From positions 1 to 42,467 of the forward strand of contig CAZUWY010000005.1 of the NCBI GenBank assembly GCA_964624395.1: a DNA stretch of 42,467 nucleotides. The letters are read 5' to 3'. The notes under the pieces were generated by a model. It was not told the DNA's origin and made no database searches. It saw nothing but the letters and a program-made list of their open reading frames with translations. Both the position numbers and the translations under genes were made by a program. Below are positions 23,066 through 31,115 of the stretch, piece by piece (positions within the stretch are counted from its first letter, which is position 1; every line of letters begins with the position of its first letter). The DNA comes from UBA1046 sp964624395. GTDB taxonomy: Bacteria > Bacillota > Clostridia > Saccharofermentanales > DTU023.

Positions 23066-24159
23066 CACAGACAAATTGGGAAGGCGGAGATATCCGCAGC
23101 CAAGATGAAAAGAGAAATATTGTCTCTACTTTTAAAGATCAGATTCCAGTTTTTAATCGCTCAAAATGGCAGAATATCCGCCTCTGGGGCCTAATATTAA
23201 TCGCTGTCATCTGGTATATTTTACCGTTATCCAATCATCCGATTTTGACCAGACCTTCAAATCCCCGCTACCAGCCACAGGCTGAATTTATCGCAGCCAA
23301 TCCCTTTGTGGCCAAAAGCCACGCTGAAGAAGGCTTAGAGGAAAGAAAAGAGCTGGCAAAGGATGTTGAGGGCAAAGATAGAGATCCACTGGTGGTTGAC
23401 CAGGCAGATCTTTTTTCCGCCAAAGATGAAAAGAGGCTTTTACAAAAGGCTGAAGACCTGTCCGCTCAATACAAGATGAATCTGGTCATTGTCACCGCCT
23501 CCTCAACCCGTCTGTCGGAAGATGAGCGAGATAAATCCGACAGTATCTGGGCCAGAGATTATGCCGACGACTTCTTTGACTACCATCAGTACGGCGAGGA
23601 CGGTGTGCTGTTTTTGATCTCCCTTAGCCCCAGGCAGGTCTGGATCTCCACGACCGGCACAGGCATCAAACTTCTCACCGACAAAAGAATCGAGCATATG
23701 CTCGATGAGATCTTCAAATATGCTGATCTTTCCAATGGCGACTATGCCATGTCACCCTATATCTTCCTCGATCAGATGGAGGTAAATCTTAAATCCGGCT
23801 GGAGTGAAGAGGGAGTCTCGCCCAACGACAAATTATTAAAGAAGAGATATGTCACTGCGGTGGAGCTAAAAAGAGCTCTGCTCCTTGCCGCAGCAATCTG
23901 CCTGTGGTTTTATATTAGTAACCGCCTGCGTTATGCCTCCAAACCCATCCCGGATATCTACGATGTCAAAAAGAGAGCGGCTTTAAGTCAGCTCGCTGTC
24001 AACGATAACTTCCTCACCAGGGAAAGCTCGACCAGAAAAATATCCACCGGCAGTGGCGGTGGCGGAGGAGGGGGAGGCTCATCTGGCGGCGGTGGAGGCT
24101 CCAGCTCTCATTCCGGCTCCAGCGGCGGCTCGCACGGCGGTGGCGGCAGAGGATTTTAG
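23062..24159 (+). CDS. TPM-domain (TLP18.3/Psb32/MOLO-1-like) membrane protein with Gly/Ser-rich tail
   Basis: 365 residues, overlapping the previous gene by four bases. An N-terminal membrane helix (LWGLILIAVIWYILPL, about residues 42-57) is followed by a TPM domain around residues 110-235 (VVDQADLFSAKDEKRLLQKA, YGEDGVLFLISLSPRQVWIS, STTGTGIKLLTD). A second helix (RALLLAAAICLWFYIS) follows, and the C-terminus is a low-complexity Gly/Ser/His tail. The TPM family includes phosphatase-like and membrane-protein repair factors, but bacterial roles are poorly known. Topology suggests the TPM domain is outside the membrane. Confidence 0.82.
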   Translation: MTQTNWEGGDIRSQDEKRNIVSTFKDQIPVFNRSKWQNIRLWGLILIAVIWYILPLSNHPILTRPSNPRYQPQAEFIAANPFVAKSHAEEGLEERKELAKDVEGKDRDPLVVDQADLFSAKDEKRLLQKAEDLSAQYKMNLVIVTASSTRLSEDERDKSDSIWARDYADDFFDYHQYGEDGVLFLISLSPRQVWISTTGTGIKLLTDKRIEHMLDEIFKYADLSNGDYAMSPYIFLDQMEVNLKSGWSEEGVSPNDKLLKKRYVTAVELKRALLLAAAICLWFYISNRLRYASKPIPDIYDVKKRAALSQLAVNDNFLTRESSTRKISTGSGGGGGGGGSSGGGGGSSSHSGSSGGSHGGGGRGF

Positions 24160-24180
24160 TTTTAGTTAAAAGAGGTGTTT

Positions 24181-25962
24181 ATGGCTAAAAATACTATTTA
24201 TAAATATCCTTTAAATGAGGTAAGGGATATCAGTGATCTCAAAGATATGGTCCGTCAAAGCAAAGAGCTCTACGGGCATAAGGCTGCCTATCTCACCAAA
24301 GATCCTGTAGCTGCGGGAAAAGTCAGCCCTTGGGATGAAGAGATCAAAGAGAAAAGAAAAGCTGAAAAAGACTACCTGCCTATTTTATTTAGCAAAGCCA
24401 CAGAAGATATTGAGGCCTTTGGCAGCTGGCTTTATCGCAAATTTCCCCACACGGTACGCGTGGCAGTAATAGGTGAGACCAGGTACGAATGGTATCTTAC
24501 TTATCTGGCCACAGTAAACGGCACGGGCATTATCATCCCCTTAGATAAAGAGCTGCCGCCGGCTGAGATCTTAACCATGCTGGAAAGATCAAGAGCAGAT
24601 GTCCTAGTTTATTCTAATTCAGCTTACAGCCATCTGGAGGAGATCAAAGATAATCTGCCCGCTCTCACCATCAGTATGGATCCTGTCAGACCAGATAGCG
24701 CCAGCCTTTATTTCTGGGATCTGCTCACGGAAGGATATAAATACCGGGAAGAGGGGGATAAAAGCTATGATGAGATCCCTATAGATCCTGATGAGATGCG
24801 CATAATTCTCTTTACATCTGGAACCACTGCCCAGGCCAAGGCGGTGATGCTCAGCCACAAAAATATCTGCATAAATCTCATGGGCATGTGTTCAATGGTA
24901 AATATCGGGCCCACAGATACCTGCCTTTCCATCCTGCCTATCCATCACACCTATGAATGCACCTGCGGCTTTCTCTGCGAGTTCTACCGCGGCACCACTG
25001 TGGCAGTTTGCCCCGGCCTGCGCTATATCGTACCCAGTCTTAAAGAGGTAAAACCAACCTTTGTCCTCATGGTGCCCTTAGTTGTGGAGTCTATCTACTC
25101 CGGCATTATGAAGAAGATAAATGCCGATCCCAAAGTGAAAAGAAAATTCAACTTGGGGCTTAAGATTTCGAACACCCTATTGGCGCTGGGCATAGATGTC
25201 AGAAAGAAACTGTTCAAAGATATCCATGATGTCACCGGCGGCAATCTCAGATTTTTAATTGCCGGAGGAGCGGCTATTTCCAGTGAATTAATAGGCAAGC
25301 TCAGAGAAATCGGCATCCATTGCTTTCAAGGTTATGGGCTGACTGAATGTGCCCCTATCCTGGCTTTAAACCGGGAGGATTACTATAATGACAGCTCAGC
25401 CGGCCTGCCTTTGCCCGGTGTTGAGGTCAAGATCATCAATCAGGATGAAAATGGCATCGGTGAAATCATCAGCAAAGGCCCCAATATCATGCTGGGCTAT
25501 TACGAGGATGAGGAGAAAACCGCTGCTGCCATTGATGAGGAAGGTTATTTCCATACCGGTGACATTGGTTATCTGGATAAAGATTCCTTCGTTATTATTA
25601 CCGGGCGCAAGCAAAATGTGATTGTCGCCAAGAACGGTAAAAATATCTTCCCCGAAGAGATTGAGTTTTTGCTCTTAAAGCATGATCTGATCAGCGAAGT
25701 TGTTGTGCATGAAATAGAAGAAAATGACAATATGCTTCTGCGCGCAGTTATCTACCCCAGCAGGGAGGCAATAGACCTAGATGATGAGCTGAAGGGCCTG
25801 GAGCTTGATTCTCCCCAGATAAAAGAGCGGCTGGAGAAGATCGTCAAGATTGTCAATAAAGAGCTGGTCGCCTATAAAGCCGTCAGAAGAGTTGAGATTA
25901 GAACTGAGGAGTTTGAAAAAAATACCTCGAAAAAGATTAAAAGATCACTTCATTATTACTGA
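24181..25962 (+). CDS. AMP-binding acyl-CoA synthetase (long-chain fatty acid-CoA ligase type)
   Basis: The start is ATG 24181, five bases after AGAGG (24171-24175); an in-frame GTG at 24175 overlaps that site. The product is 593 residues. The adenylate-forming motifs are FTSGTTAQAKAVMLSHKN, FQGYGLTECAP, YFHTGDIGYLDKD and the A10-type lysine region KNTSKKIKR. The family activates a carboxylic acid as acyl-AMP and transfers it to CoA. Overall form fits long-chain acyl-CoA synthetases. The P-loop reads SGTTAQAK where SGTTGxPK is usual. The gene lies 25 bases before gltX and may share its transcript. Confidence 0.87.
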   Translation: MAKNTIYKYPLNEVRDISDLKDMVRQSKELYGHKAAYLTKDPVAAGKVSPWDEEIKEKRKAEKDYLPILFSKATEDIEAFGSWLYRKFPHTVRVAVIGETRYEWYLTYLATVNGTGIIIPLDKELPPAEILTMLERSRADVLVYSNSAYSHLEEIKDNLPALTISMDPVRPDSASLYFWDLLTEGYKYREEGDKSYDEIPIDPDEMRIILFTSGTTAQAKAVMLSHKNICINLMGMCSMVNIGPTDTCLSILPIHHTYECTCGFLCEFYRGTTVAVCPGLRYIVPSLKEVKPTFVLMVPLVVESIYSGIMKKINADPKVKRKFNLGLKISNTLLALGIDVRKKLFKDIHDVTGGNLRFLIAGGAAISSELIGKLREIGIHCFQGYGLTECAPILALNREDYYNDSSAGLPLPGVEVKIINQDENGIGEIISKGPNIMLGYYEDEEKTAAAIDEEGYFHTGDIGYLDKDSFVIITGRKQNVIVAKNGKNIFPEEIEFLLLKHDLISEVVVHEIEENDNMLLRAVIYPSREAIDLDDELKGLELDSPQIKERLEKIVKIVNKELVAYKAVRRVEIRTEEFEKNTSKKIKRSLHYY

Positions 25963-25987
25963 TCAAGATTAAAACAAGGGATTATTA

Positions 25988-27439
25988 ATGATTGAAAACA
26001 AAGTCCGCACCAGATTCGCACCCAGCCCCACCGGCCACATGCATGTGGGCAACCTGCGTTCAGCACTCTATGAATATCTGATTGCCAAAGCCAGTCAAGG
26101 TATTTTTGTCTTAAGAATAGAAGATACTGATCAAAAAAGAATAGTTGAAGGTGCTGTCGAGATCATCTACAGCACTTTGAGATCCTGCGGCCTCAAATAT
26201 GATGAAGGGCCTGATCTGGGCGGACCATACGGCCCTTATATTCAATCAGAACGTCTTGATAGCTATCTGCCTCACGCCCAAAGCCTGGTAGACCGCGGTT
26301 TGGCTTATTATTGCTTTTGTGCCAAGGAAGATAGCAAGGAAGAAGCTGAGGCAAGCTTCAGCTATGACCGTAAATGCCGAAACCTCACTGCAGAAGAAGT
26401 AAAAAGCCATCTGGAGAATAATGATCCCTATGTGATCAGGCAAAAAATGCCCCTCACCGGAAGCACAAGCTTTTATGATCAGGTTTTTGGCGAAATTACA
26501 GTGAATAATGAAGAACTGGAAGATCAGATCCTGATCAAATCCGATGGTTTTCCCACTTATAATTTTGCCAATGTCATCGATGACCAGGCCATGAAGATCA
26601 CTCATGTCGTGCGCGGTTCTGAATATCTCTCCTCTACGCCCAAGTATAATCTTCTCTATCAGGCTCTGGGCTTCGAGATCCCGCAATATATTCATCTGCC
26701 CCTGATCTTGGGAGAAGATGGCAGCAAGCTCTCAAAAAGACATGGAGCAACGTCTTTTGCTGATCTAAAAGAGCTGGGCTATCTGACAGAGGCAATTATT
26801 AACTATATCGCTTTTTTGGGCTGGTCTCCCGGTGAGGACACGAGGGAGATCTTTTCACTTGCTGAATTAGAGCAGGTATTTTCTGCCCAGGGGATCAGTA
26901 AATCCCCGGCCGTTTTCTCCTATGACAAATTGGACTGGTTTAATCAGCAGTACCTGCTTAAGCTTAAACTGGAAGACTTTAAGGAATTGATCAGACCCAT
27001 CACAGATGAGGTATTTGCCGGCAGAGAATATAATCTCTCTGTTTTGGCTCAGATTTTACAAAGCAGAATCTCCAAACTGGCGGAAATAAGGCCGATGATA
27101 GATTTCTTCAAGCAGCCCGATCCACTTCAGCTTGATCTTTTTGTCCAAAAGCGTTCCAAACTGACGGCAAAGCTGGCTGAGGATATCCTGGAGGAGATAA
27201 TAGATCTTCTCTCACAGCTTTCAGGCTGGGAGGAGGAATCAATCAAGTCCGAGCTAAACGGCTTGATCGAGGAGAAAGGCTACAAGATGGGCCAGGTGAT
27301 GGGAGCTTTAAGAATCAGTTTATCCGGCCGGGCTGTAACTCCGGGGGGAGCTATTGAAATGCTCCTGATTTTAGGCAAAACTGAATCCATCAGGCGCCTG
27401 AAAAAGGCTTTAGAATTCCTGCGACAACCAAGCTTATAA
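25988..27439 (+). CDS. gltX: Glutamyl-tRNA synthetase
   Basis: 483 residues, the normal bacterial GluRS length. The class I HIGH motif is FAPSPTGHMHVGN and the KMSKS motif is GSKLSKRHG. The catalytic domain also shows LRIEDTDQKR and HVVRGSEYLSSTPKY; the C-terminal helical anticodon-binding domain follows. The start ATG 25988 lies after AAGGGA. It charges tRNA-Glu and, where GlnRS is absent, often tRNA-Gln; here a GlnRS gene is next door, so it is probably a discriminating enzyme. Confidence 0.96.
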   Translation: MIENKVRTRFAPSPTGHMHVGNLRSALYEYLIAKASQGIFVLRIEDTDQKRIVEGAVEIIYSTLRSCGLKYDEGPDLGGPYGPYIQSERLDSYLPHAQSLVDRGLAYYCFCAKEDSKEEAEASFSYDRKCRNLTAEEVKSHLENNDPYVIRQKMPLTGSTSFYDQVFGEITVNNEELEDQILIKSDGFPTYNFANVIDDQAMKITHVVRGSEYLSSTPKYNLLYQALGFEIPQYIHLPLILGEDGSKLSKRHGATSFADLKELGYLTEAIINYIAFLGWSPGEDTREIFSLAELEQVFSAQGISKSPAVFSYDKLDWFNQQYLLKLKLEDFKELIRPITDEVFAGREYNLSVLAQILQSRISKLAEIRPMIDFFKQPDPLQLDLFVQKRSKLTAKLAEDILEEIIDLLSQLSGWEEESIKSELNGLIEEKGYKMGQVMGALRISLSGRAVTPGGAIEMLLILGKTESIRRLKKALEFLRQPSL

Positions 27440-27469
27440 GCGCTTCTTTAATAATTTCACCAATTAATT

Positions 27470-27509
27470 TATAATCGCTAGAATATATTCCTTTTTTGGT
27501 ATATATTCT
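27470..27509 (+). promoter_or_regulatory. Candidate promoter and 9-bp inverted repeat before glnS
   Basis: TATAAT (27470-27475) is a good -10 with a poor -35. Right behind it AGAATATAT (27480-27488) and ATATATTCT (27501-27509) are perfect inverted arms across a 12-base loop, at about the transcription start. It may be an operator or a leader hairpin. Confidence 0.4.
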
Positions 27510-27544
27510 CATTATGTCAAAAGCAGAAAGCAAGGGGGCAGCAA

Positions 27545-29251
27545 ATGGCAGCTGATAAAAAAGATAAATTTGTTAAAAATATGGATGTGATGGCAGATAA
27601 TTTTATTCACAATATTATTGATGAAGACCTAAGTGAAAACGGCAGGCATTATGGTCTGCCTATCCATACCAGATTTCCACCCGAACCCAATGGCTACCTC
27701 CATATCGGCCATTCCAAGGCTATCTATATCGATTTTGGCACAGCAAAAAAATATGGCGGCCTCTGCAATCTGAGGATGGATGACACCAATCCCAGCAAGG
27801 AAGACACCAGCTATGTTGAGGCCATCAAGGAGGATGTCAAATGGCTGGGCTATGACTGGGCTGATCGCTTTTTTTATGCTTCAGACTTCTTTGAGGAAAT
27901 GTATCAATATGCTGAAGATCTGATCAAGAGAGGACTGGCCTATGTCTGTGAGCTCTCCCCCGAAGAGGTGAGATTAACCAGAGGAACTCTCACTGTCCCC
28001 GGCACAGCATCGCCCTGGAGAGAGAGAGAGGCTGAAGAAAGCCTGGATCTCTTCCGCCGCATGAGGGCAGGGGAGTTTGCTGACGGCAGCATGACTTTGA
28101 GAGCCAAGATAGATATGGCTTCAGGCAATATAAACTTGAGAGATCCGGTTCTTTATCGAATTATGAGAGAGACTCACCACCGCACCGGAGATGACTGGCT
28201 GATCTATCCCATGTACGATTATGCCCATCCGATTTCCGATGCCATGGAAAGCATCACTCACTCGCTTTGTACAATTGAATTTGAAGATCATCGACCGCTC
28301 TATGACTGGGTGGTAGATAATCTAAATTTTGCCAGCAGACCGCGTCAACTGGAATTTGCCCCCCTGGGCATTAACTACACAGTCATGAGCAAAAGGAAAC
28401 TGCGTGTTCTGGTGGAAGAGGGCATTGCCGATGGCTGGGATGACCCCCGCCTGCCAACTTTATGCGGGATGAGAAGAAGAGGCTATACGCCTGAGGCTAT
28501 CGTAAGATTCAACGAGCGTAACGGCGTTTCCAAAGTGCAGTCTACTGTGGAATTTGACTTTTTAGAGTTCTGTGTCAGAGAAGATCTAAATGACAGGGCA
28601 GCCAGAGTAATGGGGGTGTTAGATCCGGTAAAACTAACGCTTACCAACTATCCAGCAGATCAAGAGGAAGTATTTACCGTCGCCAATCACCCCATGCATC
28701 CGGAGTTTGGCAGCCATGAAATCTCCTTTTCCAGAGATCTTTGGATCGAAAGAGATGATTTCATGGAAGTGCCGGCAAAGAAATACTACCGCCTCTTCCC
28801 GGGCAATGAGGTAAGGCTCAGATCCGCCTATATCATCCGCTGCACCGGCTGTGTCAAAGACGAGCAGGGCAAGGTAACGGAAGTTTTAGCCGAATATATC
28901 CCGGAAAGCAAAGGCGGCCTTACAGTTGAGGGCAAAAAAGTCAAAGGGACCATCCACTGGGTCAATCAAAGGGACTGCCTTGATGCTGAAGTAAGGCTTT
29001 TTGACAAATTATTTAAAGTGGAAAATCCAGACGCTGATGATGCGCATTATAGAGAGTTAATCAACCCCGACTCTCTGATCGTTGTATCTTCAGCCAAGCT
29101 GGAAAAGGAGATAACTAAAATCGAGTCAGATGTCGGCTTTCAGTTTATGCGTCTGGGCTATTTTAAAGAAGATTCAAGACTCAGCAGACCTGATCAGCTG
29201 GTCTATAACCGCATCGTCACCTTAAAAGAGTCCTATAGGCCGAATTTGTAA
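27545..29251 (+). CDS. glnS: Glutaminyl-tRNA synthetase
   Basis: 568 residues, close to the 550-560 of bacterial GlnRS. The GlnRS-specific HIGH motif is PPEPNGYLHIGHSKA and the KMSKS equivalent is VMSKRKL. LRMDDTNPSKED (where GluRS has LRIEDTD) and the C-terminal double beta-barrel anticodon-binding domain (residues about 340-560) distinguish it from GltX. GlnRS is of eukaryotic origin and patchy in Firmicutes, most of which use the GatCAB amidotransferase route. The ATG follows AAGGGGG. Confidence 0.95.
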   Translation: MAADKKDKFVKNMDVMADNFIHNIIDEDLSENGRHYGLPIHTRFPPEPNGYLHIGHSKAIYIDFGTAKKYGGLCNLRMDDTNPSKEDTSYVEAIKEDVKWLGYDWADRFFYASDFFEEMYQYAEDLIKRGLAYVCELSPEEVRLTRGTLTVPGTASPWREREAEESLDLFRRMRAGEFADGSMTLRAKIDMASGNINLRDPVLYRIMRETHHRTGDDWLIYPMYDYAHPISDAMESITHSLCTIEFEDHRPLYDWVVDNLNFASRPRQLEFAPLGINYTVMSKRKLRVLVEEGIADGWDDPRLPTLCGMRRRGYTPEAIVRFNERNGVSKVQSTVEFDFLEFCVREDLNDRAARVMGVLDPVKLTLTNYPADQEEVFTVANHPMHPEFGSHEISFSRDLWIERDDFMEVPAKKYYRLFPGNEVRLRSAYIIRCTGCVKDEQGKVTEVLAEYIPESKGGLTVEGKKVKGTIHWVNQRDCLDAEVRLFDKLFKVENPDADDAHYRELINPDSLIVVSSAKLEKEITKIESDVGFQFMRLGYFKEDSRLSRPDQLVYNRIVTLKESYRPNL

Positions 29252-29273
29252 AGGCGGTCTAATTTGTAAAGAT

Positions 29274-30125
29274 ATGTTTGGTTATATCAGGCCCTGGAAA
29301 GAAGAAATGCTGATGCGGGATTTTGCCCGCTTCAGAGCCTGCTATTGCGGAATTTGCAAAGAGATATCGAGGCGCTATGGTCAGATCCCGAGACTTTCTG
29401 TCTCTTATGATCTGACCTTTTTCACTTTGCTCTTTCTGGCCCTCGCCAAAGACGATGCCCAGATTGTCAAAGAGGCCTGTATCCTCAATCCTCTAAGAAA
29501 AAAATTCATGCTCAAAGATCATCCGGCTTTGTCTTTTGGCGCAGATATGGCAGTTTTACTCAGCTGGCAAAAAGCCAGAGATGACGCCAGGGATGAGCAA
29601 AAAATTAAAGGCAGCCTGATGTCTTTTGCCCTCGCCCGGGCGGGCAAGAAAGCTCAGGCAGCACATCCAGACTTAAGCAGCAGGATTGAAGAGCAGTTAA
29701 AAGAGCTTGCTTTAGCTGAATCTGTCAGCAAGGGCCTTGAGGCGGCGGATATCTTCGGTGCCGTGATCAGCAGTATCTTTAGCTCGGCAGTTGAGGAGAT
29801 TTTATTAGATCTGCCAGAAGATATTAAAGCAGCTCTAAGGCTTGCCGGGGAATCTTTAGGCCGCTGGATCTATCTGGCTGATGCAATTGACGACTATGAG
29901 AAAGATCTACATAATAAGGAATGGAATTTGTTTTCAAAGCTGAGCCTGGACGAGGCAAGAAATGAAGCAGATTCGCTCTTAAAGGATGAAGAAGCCTGTC
30001 TGGACCGGATATTTGCCTTAATCTCTTATGAAAGGGACAGTTCAATCATCTATAATGTGATTGTTTTAGGACTGGCCAAGGTTCGCCAGACTATTATCAG
30101 GGGGGAGCAGCTGGAAAAGCTGTAA
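29274..30125 (+). CDS. DUF5685-like uncharacterised protein
   Basis: 283 residues, mostly helical, without signal peptide or membrane helix. The N-terminus MFGYIRPWKEEMLMRDFARF followed by CYCGICKEISRRYGQ matches a conserved Firmicutes family. The C-terminal YLADAIDDYEKD, then NLF, recalls the acidic D-x3-D motifs of all-helical isoprenoid enzymes, but that is inference. It is followed by a J-domain gene, a pairing that recurs in this family as I recall it. It starts 22 bases after glnS, where an 11-base direct repeat (AATTTGTAAAG, 29243-29253 and 29261-29271) spans the glnS stop codon and the ATG region. No strong ribosome binding site is seen. Confidence 0.75.
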   Translation: MFGYIRPWKEEMLMRDFARFRACYCGICKEISRRYGQIPRLSVSYDLTFFTLLFLALAKDDAQIVKEACILNPLRKKFMLKDHPALSFGADMAVLLSWQKARDDARDEQKIKGSLMSFALARAGKKAQAAHPDLSSRIEEQLKELALAESVSKGLEAADIFGAVISSIFSSAVEEILLDLPEDIKAALRLAGESLGRWIYLADAIDDYEKDLHNKEWNLFSKLSLDEARNEADSLLKDEEACLDRIFALISYERDSSIIYNVIVLGLAKVRQTIIRGEQLEKL

Positions 30126-30155
30126 AAACCTAGATCATCTACAGGAAGTGAGCCC

Positions 30156-30563
30156 ATGTCAAACGGGAAAGATCCATATGCTGTACTAGGCATCAGACGA
30201 GGTGCCAGTGAAGAGGAAATCAAGCAGGCTTATCGTGATTTGGTTAAAAAATACCATCCCGATCACTATCAAGATCATCCTTTGGCAGAACTGGCCAAAG
30301 AGAAGATGCAAGAGATCAACGAGGCCTATGACAGCCTGACTTCTGGCAATCAGCAAAGAAATGACGGCAGTCAGCAAAACCAGCAAAATCAGGGAAATTA
30401 CAATCCCTGGCAAAGAACCACCTATTCTGGCGGCGGCAATCCTTTCGGCCAGACATTTTACGGCTCTAAAAACAATAGCAGCTGCTGTTCCGATTTAGCC
30501 TGCCTTTGCTGTGCCGACAGCTGCTGCGAATGCATGGGCGGAGACCTATGTATCTGCTGTTAG
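30156..30563 (+). CDS. Short J-domain protein with cysteine-rich C-terminus
   Basis: 135 residues. Residues 5-65 form a J-domain (DPYAVLGIRRGASEEEIKQA, HPD in KKYHPDHYQ), followed by a Gln/Asn/Gly-rich linker and a tail with ten cysteines (CCSDLACLCC, CCECMGG, ICC). The HPD motif indicates it can stimulate a DnaK. The cysteine tail is of the type found in J-proteins next to DUF5685 genes and may bind metal or be lipid-modified; nothing proves either. The start ATG lies after AGGAAGTGAG. Confidence 0.85.
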   Translation: MSNGKDPYAVLGIRRGASEEEIKQAYRDLVKKYHPDHYQDHPLAELAKEKMQEINEAYDSLTSGNQQRNDGSQQNQQNQGNYNPWQRTTYSGGGNPFGQTFYGSKNNSSCCSDLACLCCADSCCECMGGDLCICC

Positions 30564-30569
30564 AAACGA

Positions 30570-31097
30570 ATGTATAGTCAGGAAAAATCAAACAGCAAAA
30601 GAATTGCTTACACTGGCATCTTGACAGCCCTGGCCTGGCTGATGATTATTGTTTCGTCTTATCTGCCGACGGGACGTTTTTTTATTTTGACCCTCTCATC
30701 TCTTTGCCTGGTCATTGTCTGGCTTGACTGGGGTAAAATACCGGCCTTTTTAGTTTATTTGGCTGTCGCCTTGCTGAGCTTAATCTGGCCCGGCTTTCTT
30801 TCTTCTCTGAGTTTTTTGTTTTTCTTTGGTCTCTATCCCTTGCTCTATTTTCTCTTACTGAAAAAAACAAACCGTCCCTTGGCTTTCTTTTTACTTCATC
30901 TTGTCATGACCTTGCTCATCTTTGCTTTGCTGGCAATCTTTGGCATTGAGTATTTCATCAGCAATATCTGGGGACTGGAAATGGTTTTATTCTGGTTTAT
31001 CCTTTTTGTGGCCCTGCAACTGATACTACTGGCCTATGCCTATCTCTTGAGCCGCTTCACCGAACTGTGGCTTACCAGAATCAAGAAGAATTACTAA
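30570..31097 (+). CDS. Small multi-pass membrane protein, possibly ECF S-component-like
   Basis: 175 residues with five or six hydrophobic helices. The N-terminus (RIAYTGILTALAWLMIIVSS) resembles the start of ECF transporter S components, where an Ala-rich first helix contacts EcfT; the rest gives no substrate clue. It begins six bases after the J-domain gene without a clear ribosome binding site, so coupling is likely. It converges with the S11-type gene, with only 18 bases between the stop codons and no clear terminator. Confidence 0.6.
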   Translation: MYSQEKSNSKRIAYTGILTALAWLMIIVSSYLPTGRFFILTLSSLCLVIVWLDWGKIPAFLVYLAVALLSLIWPGFLSSLSFLFFFGLYPLLYFLLLKKTNRPLAFFLLHLVMTLLIFALLAIFGIEYFISNIWGLEMVLFWFILFVALQLILLAYAYLLSRFTELWLTRIKKNY

Positions 31098-31115
31098 GCC
31101 AATATTTTAGCCAAA

